A DNA stretch of 64,000 nucleotides from Convivina praedatoris. Lineage in GTDB: Bacteria > Bacillota > Bacilli > Lactobacillales > Lactobacillaceae. The translations under genes were made by a program, and so were the position numbers. Positions 49,077-58,778 of the stretch are shown here, one piece after another. The notes under the pieces were generated by a model. That model was not told where the DNA came from and searched no databases. It worked only from the letters and a program-made list of their open reading frames with translations. The stretch lies in NCBI RefSeq assembly GCF_933208505.1, contig NZ_CAKOEU010000008.1; one strand, given 5' to 3'. Within the stretch, counting starts at the first letter, position 1. Every line of letters starts with the position of its first letter.

Positions 49077-51356
49077 ATGATGCTCAAACGGTTAGGAAAA
49101 TGGATTTATCATAATAAATTCAAAACCCTATTGGCATGGCTAGTGCTACTAGTTGCATTTGTCTGGGGTGCAGTTGGTATGGGGTCACATTTCGTCACTA
49201 ATCTGTCGATTTCTGGGATTCCCTCCACTGAAATTCAATCAACCTTGGAAAAGGAATTTGATTTAAATCCGAATAGTGGAACCTTGAAAGTAGTTATTCA
49301 GCATAAGGATGGCGATGGCGTTAATAGTGATGAAATCAAAAGCCAAGTTGCTCAAGCTATCCAAAAGGCTCAGGATAAATATGGCTCAGATATTAAGTCA
49401 ATTTCTAATCCTTATGATTCTGGTATTATTAGTGAAGATAAAACGACTACTTATGTGGACGTGACCTTTAAACAAAGTGGTCAAAACGTTCCTTACACAT
49501 TAGTTAATAATGTTCGTAAGATTTTTGATGATAAAGTTAAGGACAAAGGCACTACCTTGGCTTATACTGGTTCAGCCCGAGTAACGCCAATGGATTTGGG
49601 TGGTACATCAGAAATTATTGGTGTAACCATTGCCTTTATCTTACTGTTAATTCTCTTTAGATCCTTTGTGACTGCTGGTATGCCAATTGTTAGTGCATTG
49701 GTTGGTTTGGGTAGTGGTGTCTTACTGATTACGATTGGGACAAACTTCTTTGATCTAGCTAACGTTGGTGAAACTTTGGCAGTTATGTTGAGTTTGGCAG
49801 TTGGTATTGACTATGCCTTATTCATTTTGAACCGCTATAAGACTGATTTAGCTGATACCGATGGTGATCAAGCCGAAGCCTTGGGTCGGGCTTTACAAGA
49901 GGCTGGTAAGTCAGTTATCTTTGCCGGTGTGACAGTTATTATCGCAGTATGCGGTTTGAGCCTTTTGGGCATTGACTTTGTCTCAGCTATGGGATTTGCC
50001 GCAGCTGTAGGTGTATTCTTTGCCCTCATTTCGGCCTTGACCTTCCTACCAGCTATGATTAGTTGGGCTCAGAAGTTTATCAAGCCTAATACAAAGACAG
50101 TTGATGAAATGGCTGCTAATCCAAGTAAGGCAACTTCATTTTTGGTTAAGCACCCTTGGACAATTGTAATCGTTGGTGTTGCAGTCTTGCTTGGATTGGC
50201 TGTACCTGCTGAACATATGCGTATGGGTATGCCATATAATGGCTCTTTACCCGAAAATCGTACTGAACGTCAAGCTTATGATATTATTTCAGATAAATTT
50301 GGTGAAGGGGTCAATTCACCTTTGATTGCAGTGGTGGAATTAGATAAAACTGCTGATGATGAAGAGAATTTGGCTAAAATTGCTGATCATCTGAATGGGC
50401 TTGATGGCACTAAAACAATGCTACCAATGGTTGATCAGGCTAAGGCCCAAGCCTTAAAGGCCCAGTTAACTCAACAGATGCAGCAACAAGCTATGGCTCA
50501 AGCTCAGGCAACCGGGCAGATGCCTACTGATCAGCAAAAGGCCGAGGCTGCTGCTAAAATTAAGGCAACTATTCTGCAGCAAGCATCAAAGCCTTATAAA
50601 GTAAGTGCTGATGGTAAGTATGCCATGATGGTTGTGATTCCTAAGAAGGGATCAGAATCTGAGCAAACTGAAAAGTTAGCTAATCAGATTAAGAATTATT
50701 CTAAGACCACTGAAAGCAGCTATCATGCTAAAATCACTTTGACTGGTGTTAGTGCCGTGAACCTAGATATTACCGATAAACTTAACCGGGCCACCCCAGT
50801 ATTTGCCGGTATTATCATTGGTTTGGCATTCATCTTATTGATGTTAGTATTCCGATCATTTGTCATTCCTTTGATTGCAATGGCTGGTTTTGGTATTTCC
50901 CTCTTAGCTTCATTTGGCTTCACTACCTTGGTAATGCAAGACGGCTTCATGAAAGGTTTCTTTGGTATTAGTAAGGGTGCACCATTGATTTCCTTCTTAC
51001 CGGTGGTCGTAATTGGTATTTTGTTCGGTTTGGCGATGGACTATGAAGTCTTTATGGTTTCTCGTGCTCGTGAAGAATACTTGAAGACAGGTGATAATAG
51101 CCGTGCTGTGATTGTGGCTTTACAGGATAGTGGTCCAATCGTTATTACAGCAGCTTTGATTATGATTGCGGTCTTTGGTAGTTTTGCCTTGAATCCTGAT
51201 CCAACTATTAAGTCAATGGGACTAGCATTGTCCTTTGGTGTTCTATTCGACGCCTTCATTGTTCGGTTGATGATTGTGCCATCTATGATCCAAATTTTTG
51301 GTAAGTGGAATTGGGCTTTCCCTGGCAATAAGCGGAATTGGATTTCTGAAAAATAA
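49077..51356 (+). CDS. MMPL/RND-family membrane transporter
   Basis: Large exporter of the MMPL (YdgH/ActII-3) type, 759 residues, about 12 helices in two repeats. Each repeat has an extracellular domain (about 35-175 and 375-570) followed by helices. The proton-relay type segments are SLAVGIDYALFILNRYKTDL near 242 and LFGLAMDYEVFMVSRAREEYL near 648. The second external domain has a Gln/Ala-rich coil (LTQQMQQQAMAQAQATG). Substrates of such proteins are lipids, toxic compounds or peptides; here unknown. Preceded by AGGAGGAG. Controlled probably by the divergent TetR. Confidence 0.88.
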   Translation: MMLKRLGKWIYHNKFKTLLAWLVLLVAFVWGAVGMGSHFVTNLSISGIPSTEIQSTLEKEFDLNPNSGTLKVVIQHKDGDGVNSDEIKSQVAQAIQKAQDKYGSDIKSISNPYDSGIISEDKTTTYVDVTFKQSGQNVPYTLVNNVRKIFDDKVKDKGTTLAYTGSARVTPMDLGGTSEIIGVTIAFILLLILFRSFVTAGMPIVSALVGLGSGVLLITIGTNFFDLANVGETLAVMLSLAVGIDYALFILNRYKTDLADTDGDQAEALGRALQEAGKSVIFAGVTVIIAVCGLSLLGIDFVSAMGFAAAVGVFFALISALTFLPAMISWAQKFIKPNTKTVDEMAANPSKATSFLVKHPWTIVIVGVAVLLGLAVPAEHMRMGMPYNGSLPENRTERQAYDIISDKFGEGVNSPLIAVVELDKTADDEENLAKIADHLNGLDGTKTMLPMVDQAKAQALKAQLTQQMQQQAMAQAQATGQMPTDQQKAEAAAKIKATILQQASKPYKVSADGKYAMMVVIPKKGSESEQTEKLANQIKNYSKTTESSYHAKITLTGVSAVNLDITDKLNRATPVFAGIIIGLAFILLMLVFRSFVIPLIAMAGFGISLLASFGFTTLVMQDGFMKGFFGISKGAPLISFLPVVVIGILFGLAMDYEVFMVSRAREEYLKTGDNSRAVIVALQDSGPIVITAALIMIAVFGSFALNPDPTIKSMGLALSFGVLFDAFIVRLMIVPSMIQIFGKWNWAFPGNKRNWISEK

Positions 51357-51360
51357 ATAG

Positions 51361-51412
51361 CATCATAACAAAAAGCACAGCATCGATTGATGTTGTGCTT
51401 TTTGTTATGATG
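51361..51412 (+). terminator. Very long terminator after the MMPL gene
   Basis: A 24-bp stem with one G-U pair and a GATT loop (arms 51361-51384 and 51389-51412). It contains AAAAAGCACA with TGTGCTTTTT, so it could end transcription from either side. Confidence 0.85.
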
Positions 51413-51482
51413 AGGTGTTTTTAAAATGCCTAGCTTATGCTATTCTTAAGAAAATTAAATTGCGATGGGGTAGAGCTTTATT

Positions 51483-53273
51483 ATGAAAACATTACGATAT
51501 TTATGGCGTGGCAATAGCGCCTTTTACAAAAACTGGTGGCAATATGCGATTTTAGTGGTGGTTGTGCAAGCTGTCATCAAGCATCTATTTATTCCACTTT
51601 ATACTTTAGCTTTGGAAGCTATTTTAGCTGTTTTTCGAATTAATTATATTTCTTATAATAATTTAGGTGTGTTACTGAAATATGGCGGATTACCCTTGAT
51701 ATTAATAATTATCTTAGCGGTATTGATGTTATTAACAACCTATCTTCAATTTGCCTTTATGTTGACTAGTATCTATCGAATTTCTAGTGGTAAAGGGTTG
51801 GAATTATCGGCCGCTGGGCGGGCCGCCTGGAATAGCTTACGATCATCTTCACTTCTAGGTATTTTTGTTTTCTTACTATATGTAGCTTTGGTATTACCAA
51901 CTTCTTCGTCTTTTTTCACATCAAGTTTACTTAAAAAATTAGTTATTCCAGATTTTATTTTAGAATTTTTATCTCAAAATATATATTATGAGGTATGTAT
52001 TTTTGCTGGTTTCTTAGTTTTAACTTACTTTTCGATTCGATTAGTACGCGTTTTACCATTGATGCTAGATAATAATTATGGTTTTAAGGAAGCAGTTCAT
52101 ACTAGTTGGGCCGAAACGAAAGGGCACTTTATCCGCTATGTTATTCGGGTAGGAATTATTGCGGCATTAACTGTGACTAGCATCACTATGGCCAAATTGG
52201 CCGGGGTTACCTTGCAGGAAATGTTTGATGTTCATTGGAAGCATTTGGCCTTTACTTCGGGTATTTTCTTAACTTTTTCAGTTGAAATTATTGAAGTGTT
52301 ATTAAAAATATTTGAAACGACTTTATTAGCCTTTATTATTATTTTCCCAAATGAAATTCCACTTAAAAAGAGTCCTACTATTTGGGCGACTTTCCGACGT
52401 CAAAAACGGGCTAAAACAATTTTTGGTATTAGTATTACTATCTTTGCAGCGGTTCTAGTACTATTTAATATTTCCTACTTAGTTGGTTCGTTCGGTAGTG
52501 CTAAGGATATGTTGACAATCTCACATCGTGGGGTTGACGCTGGTAATGGTGTTCAAAATACTTTACCGGCTTTAGAAAGAACAGCTAAGGTTAAGCCGGA
52601 TTATGTCGAGATGGACCTGCACGAAACTAAAGATCATCAGTTCGTTGTCATGCATGATGAGAATTTAAAGGCCCTAACGGGGGTTGATCGGATTCCTCAT
52701 GATATGACTTTGGCTGAGATTACCAAGCTGACAGCCCATGAAAATGGCCAAACGGCTCGGATAGTTAGTTTTGATGATTACTTAGCGACAGCAGAAAGAT
52801 TGAATCAAAAACTTTTGGTTGAAATTAAGACAACTAAATATGATAGTCCACAGTTAATGGATAACTTTAAAAAGAAATACAGTAAACGGTTGATGCAAGA
52901 TCATGACATGATTCATTCTTTAGATTATCGTGTTATTTCTAAATCAGAAGAACTGATGCCGAAAATACCGGCTAGTTTTATTTTGCCGTATACTTTAATC
53001 TTGCCCAATACTAATGCTAATTTGTACACGTTAGAAGAAACCACTTTGAATCAAAAAATTGTGGATGAGGCTCATAGTCATAATCAACGGGTGCTGGCTT
53101 GGACAATTAATGATGAAAGTGACATGCAACAAATGGTGTTCTTGAACACAGATGGTATTATTACTGATAATCTAACCACTTTAAAGGAAGTTCTAAAAGA
53201 TCAAAATGATAATCCATCGTATGCTAAACGAATGTCGCAGTTATTAGACGTTAATTGGCAATCAGCCTTTTAG
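51483..53273 (+). CDS. Membrane-anchored glycerophosphodiester phosphodiesterase
   Basis: A 596-residue protein with two parts. The N-terminal 335 residues hold about seven helices, matching the membrane domain found before GDPD in Firmicutes. From about 345 an extracellular TIM-barrel GDPD follows: TISHRGVDAGNGVQNTLPAL, VEMDLHETKDHQFVVMHDENL and VEIKTTKYD. In classical GDPD the first block has ENT; here it is QNT, changing a metal-ligand glutamate. Whether it hydrolyses glycerophosphodiesters, teichoic acids or lipids is not known. Confidence 0.88.
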   Translation: MKTLRYLWRGNSAFYKNWWQYAILVVVVQAVIKHLFIPLYTLALEAILAVFRINYISYNNLGVLLKYGGLPLILIIILAVLMLLTTYLQFAFMLTSIYRISSGKGLELSAAGRAAWNSLRSSSLLGIFVFLLYVALVLPTSSSFFTSSLLKKLVIPDFILEFLSQNIYYEVCIFAGFLVLTYFSIRLVRVLPLMLDNNYGFKEAVHTSWAETKGHFIRYVIRVGIIAALTVTSITMAKLAGVTLQEMFDVHWKHLAFTSGIFLTFSVEIIEVLLKIFETTLLAFIIIFPNEIPLKKSPTIWATFRRQKRAKTIFGISITIFAAVLVLFNISYLVGSFGSAKDMLTISHRGVDAGNGVQNTLPALERTAKVKPDYVEMDLHETKDHQFVVMHDENLKALTGVDRIPHDMTLAEITKLTAHENGQTARIVSFDDYLATAERLNQKLLVEIKTTKYDSPQLMDNFKKKYSKRLMQDHDMIHSLDYRVISKSEELMPKIPASFILPYTLILPNTNANLYTLEETTLNQKIVDEAHSHNQRVLAWTINDESDMQQMVFLNTDGIITDNLTTLKEVLKDQNDNPSYAKRMSQLLDVNWQSAF

Positions 53274-53280
53274 ATTTATT

Positions 53281-53310
53281 AACACTAGTGTAGAAACTAG
53301 TGTTTTTTTA
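53281..53310 (+). terminator. Terminator after the GDPD gene
   Basis: Perfect 9-bp stem AACACTAGT/ACTAGTGTT with a 6-base loop and T6. Confidence 0.88.
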
Positions 53311-53334
53311 TAAAAAATAGGTGAGATATAAGTT

Positions 53335-54687
53335 ATGAAATTAAGCTATAAATTAAGATTAGCAATTATGGTTGTGGGTTCGTTTTTGGGAGCTTTTAGT
53401 TCCACTTTAATGAACATTGCCTTGCCAAATTTAATGGCTGCTTTTCATATATCGGTTTCCCAGGTTCAATGGGTAACGACCGGTTATATGCTGATATCGG
53501 CCTTGGTAATTCCAGCCAGTTCTTATTTAATTAAAAAATATTCAATGCGAAATTTATATTTGAGTTTTGCGACGATATTTTTATTGGGATCAATTTTAGG
53601 GGCCCTAGCGCTAACTTTTTGGTTAGTTGTTGTAGGTCGTATGATTCAAGCTCTAGGAGCCGGAGTATTGTTCCCGTTGGTGATGGTTGCTGGCTTAAAA
53701 TACGCCCCTAAAGAACATCGGGGCATGGTCATGGGGATAGTGGGGATGGTGTTTAATTTTGCACCAATTATTGGCCCTAGTATTGCTGGCATTATTCTAA
53801 ACGTGGCTTCTTGGCGTTATCTTTTTATTGTGTTGATTCCTGTTATGGCAATAACAATTATAGCTGCGGGGCTATGCTTGCCCAAGGAACAAAAGCAAGG
53901 CGATGAACATTTAAATTATCAGGGACTGGGATTGCTGTCGTTTAGCTTAACTGCAATTTTGATTGGCCTTTCTAATATTGGCACGATGAGCTTTATTTCT
54001 TGGCCAGTGCTAGGTAACATACTGGTTGGGATTGTATGTGGCTTTTTATTTTTACACTATCAAGAACACGTCTCCAATCCGGTAATCGATTTACAAATTT
54101 TTAAAGATCGGCAATTTAATTTAGCTAACAGCATTAATTTTTTGTTAACTTCAACTATGTTTAGTAATACGATTATTTTGACACTCTTGATTCAAGGTGT
54201 TATGAAACAGAATCCACTTGTTTCAGCCTGGGTAATCTTACCAGGAGCCGTATTAACAGGGATATTGTCACCACTTTCTGGCCGTTGGTTTGACCGTTAT
54301 TCCATCAAGAAGTTAACTTTAATTGGATTAAGTTTAGATATTTTGGGTACGATTTTACAACTTAATGTAAAGCTGAAGTTTGCCTTTTGGATTTTATTGG
54401 GGGCTCAGCTTATTCGTCAGTTAGGTTTAGTAATGGTCTTAATTCCGATTCAAACGCAGGCGGTTAAATCGTTATCACCCGACTTAATTCCAGATGCTAT
54501 CCCAGCTTACAGTATGTTTCGCCAAATCGCTAGTTCAGTTGGAACAGCAATTATCGTAGGAATTATGTCGATTGCTGCCTCACTGGTTGGTACTGAAGCC
54601 GGCGAAGTGGCAGGTATTCGAGTTGGATTTGCCATTTCTTTAGGGATGATTATTATAGCCTTAGGTCTCTCACGGCGATTAAAATAG
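53335..54687 (+). CDS. MFS drug exporter, DHA2 (EmrB/QacA) family
   Basis: Multidrug efflux permease, 450 residues with probably 14 helices. Family signs: NIALPNLMAAFHISVSQVQWVTTGYML (TM1-2), the motif-A-like loop YLIKKYSMRNLY, GRMIQALGAGVLFPL (TM4) and the motif C stretch NFAPIIGPSIAGIIL (TM5). Substrates unknown. Located 61 bases after the GDPD gene but beyond a terminator, so probably transcribed alone. Confidence 0.9.
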   Translation: MKLSYKLRLAIMVVGSFLGAFSSTLMNIALPNLMAAFHISVSQVQWVTTGYMLISALVIPASSYLIKKYSMRNLYLSFATIFLLGSILGALALTFWLVVVGRMIQALGAGVLFPLVMVAGLKYAPKEHRGMVMGIVGMVFNFAPIIGPSIAGIILNVASWRYLFIVLIPVMAITIIAAGLCLPKEQKQGDEHLNYQGLGLLSFSLTAILIGLSNIGTMSFISWPVLGNILVGIVCGFLFLHYQEHVSNPVIDLQIFKDRQFNLANSINFLLTSTMFSNTIILTLLIQGVMKQNPLVSAWVILPGAVLTGILSPLSGRWFDRYSIKKLTLIGLSLDILGTILQLNVKLKFAFWILLGAQLIRQLGLVMVLIPIQTQAVKSLSPDLIPDAIPAYSMFRQIASSVGTAIIVGIMSIAASLVGTEAGEVAGIRVGFAISLGMIIIALGLSRRLK

Positions 54688-54751
54688 TTTGGGCAAAATG
54701 ATTGATTATTAATTTGTAAATTGTTATAATATAAAGGTTGTTTGAGACAGC

Positions 54752-54834
54752 GGGAGTGTAGCGAAGTCTGGCTAAACGCGACGGACTGTAACTCCGTTCC
54801 TTCGGGTTCGTAGGTTCGAATCCTACCGCTCCCA
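54752..54834 (+). tRNA. tRNA-Tyr (anticodon GTA)
   Basis: 83-base class II tRNA with a long variable arm. Acceptor GGGAGTG pairs with CGCTCCC, the anticodon loop is CTGTAAC with GTA, and the T arm is GTAGG-TTCGAAT-CCTAC. No CCA encoded. TATAAT at 54725-54730 is a likely -10 box. Confidence 0.95.
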
Positions 54835-54872
54835 TACCGTATCATAGCTAACGGTTATAAATAAATAGCTAT

Positions 54873-54944
54873 TGCCCCTTGGCCAAGTGGTAAGGCAGAG
54901 GTTTTTGGTACCTCCATGCGCTGGTTCGATCCCAGCAGGGGCAA
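54873..54944 (+). tRNA. tRNA-Gln (anticodon TTG)
   Basis: 72-base tRNA. Acceptor TGCCCCT pairs with AGGGGCA, the anticodon stem is GAGGT/ACCTC around TTTTGGT (anticodon TTG), and the T arm is GCTGG-TTCGATC-CCAGC. Probably co-transcribed with tRNA-Tyr. Confidence 0.95.
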
Positions 54945-54951
54945 TTAAATC

Positions 54952-54977
54952 AAACAGTCAGAGATGGCTGTTTTTTT
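54952..54977 (+). terminator. Terminator of the tRNA-Tyr/Gln unit
   Basis: AAACAGTC/GGCTGTTT stem (one G-U) with a 6-base loop and T7. Confidence 0.8.
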
Positions 54978-54984
54978 GTACATA

Positions 54985-55012
54985 AAAACCGATTCACTAA
55001 GAATCGGTTCTT
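54985..55012 (-). terminator. Terminator after hflX
   Basis: AACCGATTC/GAATCGGTT 9-bp stem, with an A-run on the plus strand giving U on the minus strand. Confidence 0.8.
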
Positions 55013-55013
55013 T

Positions 55014-56300
55014 TTAAATTTGGTACGCTTGATATTTAGCCAATTCTTGCGGTGAAAGTATTAATTCAATAATTGTGCCTTCTTCGGTGTAGTCTTCCTG
55101 TAAGAAGACATGTTGGCTACTCAAAGTAGCGACTAGTTTATTTTCACTAAAAGGAATTTTTAATTTAACTGGTTGACTATCAGCAAAAATATTTTGCTCA
55201 ATCAGCTGAATTAATTCATCTTGCGATTTTAAGTCCAGTGCTGAGATAGTAATTGCATTTTCGCCATCAACTGTGGGATAGGGTAAGTTGGTTTGATCGG
55301 CCTTATTGAAAACGGTAATCATTGGTCGACCAATTACACCAATCGACTGAAGAGTTTCTTCAGTCGTTTTCATCATTTGCTGATAATTTGAATCAGAAAC
55401 ATCAACAACTTGTAATAACAAGTCAGCTTGACCAGCAGCCTCTAAAGTCGAGCGAAAGGCAGCAACTAGGTTGTGGGGGAGTTTAGAAACAAAACCAACC
55501 GTATCACTTAATAGCAACTGACGTTTATCGGTCAAGGTTAACTTACGAACCGTAGTATTTAAAGTGGCAAAGAGCATGTTCTTTTCAAAGACTTGTTTTG
55601 TGGTGGCGTTAACTGCACCCACACCAAAGCGTTCTAATAGCCGGTTCATCAGGGTTGATTTACCGGCATTAGTATATCCAACTAAAGCGACGGTCGGAAG
55701 TTGGCTAGCTTGACGTTGAGTGGTACGAGTATCTTCGTCTTTAATTAGTTCAGCAAGTTCCTGTCTAATATGAACCATTTCACTGGTGATACGACGACGG
55801 GATTGTTCTAGCTTAGTTTCACCGGATCCACGGCTGGTAAATCCTGCGCCACCAGCACCAGTCTGCTGGTCAAGACTGACCGACATGCTAGTACGTAAAC
55901 GTGGTAGTTGGTATTGCAAACGAGCAAGTTGGACTTGGAGTTTAGCAACTTTAGTTTGAGCTCGTTGGGCAAAAATATCTAGAATTAAACCAGTTCGATC
56001 AACAACTGTAGCATCGGTTAATTTTTCTAAGTTACGAATTTGTGAAGGGGAAAGCTCATCGTTTACAACGATTAAATCTACTTCATAGCTTTGAACTGCT
56101 TGTCCTAGTTCTTCGACTTTACCTTTGCCAAAATAAGTCGCTGGGTTGGGCCGGTCTAGTTTTTGTAAGAATGTTTCAACTGGCTGGAGATTGTTTGCTT
56201 CAGCTAAGTTAGCTAATTCGGCCAATTCATAATCAATATTTTGATTTTGTTGACCTTGAAGCCCGGCTAGTAAAACCGGACGGAGTGTATCATCTGTCAT
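55014..56300 (-). CDS. hflX: GTPase HflX (ribosome rescue/splitting factor)
   Basis: Ribosome-associated GTPase that splits stalled or heat-damaged 70S ribosomes. It has 428 residues: an N-terminal HflX domain ending in GFTSRGSGETKLEQSRRRI (near 155-175), a coiled coil, then the G domain with LVGYTNAGKSTLMNRL (G1, near 205), DTVGFVSKLPH (G3) and VFNKADQ (G4). The gene is 16 bases downstream of the phosphoglycerate-mutase-like gene. Confidence 0.95.
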   Translation of the reverse strand: MTDDTLRPVLLAGLQGQQNQNIDYELAELANLAEANNLQPVETFLQKLDRPNPATYFGKGKVEELGQAVQSYEVDLIVVNDELSPSQIRNLEKLTDATVVDRTGLILDIFAQRAQTKVAKLQVQLARLQYQLPRLRTSMSVSLDQQTGAGGAGFTSRGSGETKLEQSRRRITSEMVHIRQELAELIKDEDTRTTQRQASQLPTVALVGYTNAGKSTLMNRLLERFGVGAVNATTKQVFEKNMLFATLNTTVRKLTLTDKRQLLLSDTVGFVSKLPHNLVAAFRSTLEAAGQADLLLQVVDVSDSNYQQMMKTTEETLQSIGVIGRPMITVFNKADQTNLPYPTVDGENAITISALDLKSQDELIQLIEQNIFADSQPVKLKIPFSENKLVATLSSQHVFLQEDYTEEGTIIELILSPQELAKYQAYQI

Positions 56301-56316
56301 TTAGACTGCCTTTTTC

Positions 56317-56982
56317 TTAAAAATAAGTTTCAGTATCGTTGAAGGAAATTACTTCAGCTGCGGTATCGGTTAGTGATAGTTGCATCACGGCTCCATTTTT
56401 GACTGAGTCCAAGGCTAGGTCACTGTGACCAAACATATCAGCAATTGCACGGATTGTCGTACCATGAGCGACTACTAAGACTTGATCACCATCATGATGT
56501 GCTTGACGAAGTAATTCAAATCCGTGCTGAATACGCTCATAGAAGTGTTCATAGTTTTCAGCCAATTGATAGGGGTCATGATCGTGAAACAAGTTCATGA
56601 CAGCCTTCATACCAATGTCCCTCACCATGGCGCTATAGTCATTATAAATAGGCTGAACAAAACCATTTAGATAGGTAACAGTGACCTGAGAGTCGACTCC
56701 TTCAAAAGAGCCAAAATTCTCTTCACGAAAATCGGGTAATTGGACGGGCTCTTTGGGTGATTGGGCTTGGTTTTCAGCTAAAATAAAGCGGGCCGTGTGG
56801 ATAGCTCGCGTTAAATCGGATGAGTAGGCGCCATTAAAAGCTATTTTAGCTAAGCGTTGCCCAGCTTGATGAGCATCTTGGATACCTTTGGTTGTTAGAG
56901 GAGCATCCGAATGTCCCTGAAAGCGACGTGTTAAATTAAAATAGGTTTCACCGTGGCGGACCATGTAAATAGTAATTGCCAT
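56317..56982 (-). CDS. Histidine phosphatase / phosphoglycerate mutase-like protein
   Basis: A 221-residue histidine phosphatase superfamily member. The catalytic RHG box is MVRHGETYFNLTRRFQGHSDAPLT at the N-terminus, the second histidine lies in VVAHGTTIRAIADMFG (near 165), and the catalytic acid is probably in FREENFGSFEG. It may be a cofactor-dependent phosphatase (GpmB/CobC-like) of unknown substrate; true glycolytic mutases are longer. AAAGGA precedes the start. Confidence 0.85.
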   Translation of the reverse strand: MAITIYMVRHGETYFNLTRRFQGHSDAPLTTKGIQDAHQAGQRLAKIAFNGAYSSDLTRAIHTARFILAENQAQSPKEPVQLPDFREENFGSFEGVDSQVTVTYLNGFVQPIYNDYSAMVRDIGMKAVMNLFHDHDPYQLAENYEHFYERIQHGFELLRQAHHDGDQVLVVAHGTTIRAIADMFGHSDLALDSVKNGAVMQLSLTDTAAEVISFNDTETYF

Positions 56983-57045
56983 AAAGTATAGTTTCCTTTC
57001 ATCGTATGAGTCTTTTCCTCCAGTTTATCATTATTTGAGAGTACA

Positions 57046-57073
57046 TAAAAAGCTCACTAATTATTGGTGAGCT
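57046..57073 (-). terminator. Terminator after the CBS-domain gene
   Basis: AGCTCAC/GTGAGCT stem with a T run on the minus strand, between this gene and the phosphatase gene. Confidence 0.75.
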
Positions 57074-57080
57074 AGATTGA

Positions 57081-58499
57081 TTAATCTTTTTGAGAATTTG
57101 AACTAGATGTATTAGGAGAACTGGTAGCACTTTCTGACAAATCCTCATCATGATCATAAATACCATTACTATTAACATCCTGGAAAGGTTTAGGAAGTTC
57201 CTTAACGGCAAATTCAGGAATAAAGGCGTTATCATAGTCCAAGGCCATAATTTGGAAATTAGCAATTTGCATGGTGTCGCCGGTTCTAAAGTCCGGATCT
57301 TTTTTCAAAACATAGCCGGTTAAAGTAACCGCTTCATCGTCATCTAATTCTTTAACGTTTGTATTAAAGTAGCGCTGGAAATCATATAAGGTTGTCTTAC
57401 CAGATACCTTATAGCGATGATCACCAAGTTTTTCGATGTATTCATCGGATTGATCATCCATTTCGTCTCGAACACTGCCAAATAACTCTTCATAAATATC
57501 TTTGTCGGTAATGATTCCGGCCGTTCCACCATACTCATCAACTACAACGGCAATGGGTGAGCGCTTCATAATCATTTCATCCATTACATCATGTAAATCC
57601 ATATTTTCTGGTACGGCGGGGATGTCACGCATAATTTTAGCGATTGGTTCGTTGCCACTAATTCGGCCTTGGCGAACTAAATCATAATTAAAAACATAGC
57701 CCAAAACCTTATCTTTATCATTATCAGCCACAACCGGAAAACGTGAATGACGTTTTTGAAGATAGAGATCAACCCCCTGGTTAATCGTATCCTTGACGTC
57801 AATAACGTCCATTGATGTTCGATCAATCATAATATCAACGGCGACCTTATCGTTCATTTCAAAGGCACGTTGCATGAAAGTTAAATCTTCATCATCTAAC
57901 TCACCGGCTTCAGCAGCATTTCTTGATAGAGATAAAATTTCAGTTTGAGAGTAGATATCATGATCGTTATCTACTTGGAAGCCAAGTAAACGAGTAACAG
58001 CGTTTGACAGATGGTCTAATATCCAAATCAGCGGAAAAAGAGCGATATGGAAGAAGCGTACCGGACGAACAATTAACAAAAGGACTTTTATAGGTTCTTC
58101 AATAGCGATGTTTTTAGGTACTAAGTCAGTAAATACGGCGTGAATGACTGTAAAGATGACAATAGCAGCTACAGAAGCAACTGCGTGAGCGTATTCACTA
58201 GGGATAATATGTGACGATAAGATTAAATTGGCAACGGTTTCTTCTCCAATCCAACCTAAAATCAGACTAGTTAAAGTAATACCAACCTGGGCGGTCGAAA
58301 GATATTCTGTTAGATGCTCCACCATATGAATCGCTTGGCTGATTTTTTTTGATGGGGTTGTACGATCTTCTTGCATAGCTTGTAAAGCGCTCAATCGTAC
58401 TTTGACTAACGAATACTCAGTTAGGGTAAACAAAATAGCCAGTAATAAGACAAATAAGATGATAATAAAATTAGTCATCATCGAGGGGCCAGAGTCCAA
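57081..58499 (-). CDS. CNNM/CorC-type membrane protein with CBS domains
   Basis: A 472-residue protein of the hemolysin C/CorC group, now linked to Mg/Co efflux. The N-terminal DUF21 has about four helices (residues 8-160), then paired CBS domains (about 215-340, with MIDRTSMDVIDV and SPIAVVVDEYGGTAGIITDKDIYEEL) and a CorC_HlyC C-terminal domain (about 355-440). It ends with a Ser/Asn-rich tail. The TTG start at 58499 is supported by AGAGG eight bases upstream; ATG codons follow 6 and 7 codons later. Confidence 0.9.
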   Translation of the reverse strand: MDSGPSMMTNFIIILFVLLLAILFTLTEYSLVKVRLSALQAMQEDRTTPSKKISQAIHMVEHLTEYLSTAQVGITLTSLILGWIGEETVANLILSSHIIPSEYAHAVASVAAIVIFTVIHAVFTDLVPKNIAIEEPIKVLLLIVRPVRFFHIALFPLIWILDHLSNAVTRLLGFQVDNDHDIYSQTEILSLSRNAAEAGELDDEDLTFMQRAFEMNDKVAVDIMIDRTSMDVIDVKDTINQGVDLYLQKRHSRFPVVADNDKDKVLGYVFNYDLVRQGRISGNEPIAKIMRDIPAVPENMDLHDVMDEMIMKRSPIAVVVDEYGGTAGIITDKDIYEELFGSVRDEMDDQSDEYIEKLGDHRYKVSGKTTLYDFQRYFNTNVKELDDDEAVTLTGYVLKKDPDFRTGDTMQIANFQIMALDYDNAFIPEFAVKELPKPFQDVNSNGIYDHDEDLSESATSSPNTSSSNSQKD

Positions 58500-58688
58500 A
58501 AGAAATACCTCTTTCTTTAAATAGTAAAAATAAATGTTACACTAGGGCATATTATAACAAATTTCACCAAAATTGGTAAAAATTAGCCTACTGAAAAATG
58601 AGTAAAATTTTGTTTTATTAATATTAATTTATGAAAGCTATTGCTGTCGGGCTTTAATGGGAACAAATGTTTGAGAGGCTAAATTTTG

Positions 58689-58706
58689 ACCTTGAAGTAT
58701 CAAGGT
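58689..58706 (+). promoter_or_regulatory. Inverted repeat before nrdHEIF
   Basis: Perfect palindrome ACCTTGA-AGTA-TCAAGGT overlapping a TTGACC -35-like box (58686-58691). It is a candidate operator. The paired 16-base NrdR boxes expected before nrd operons are not visible. The rest of the 279-base gap is AT-rich with no other clear element. Confidence 0.5.
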
Positions 58707-58778
58707 AAATAGGTAAACTAGTAGATAGCTTTTCCAATGGAAAAATGCAAATCAAAAAAATTAAAGGAGGTCGTTACT

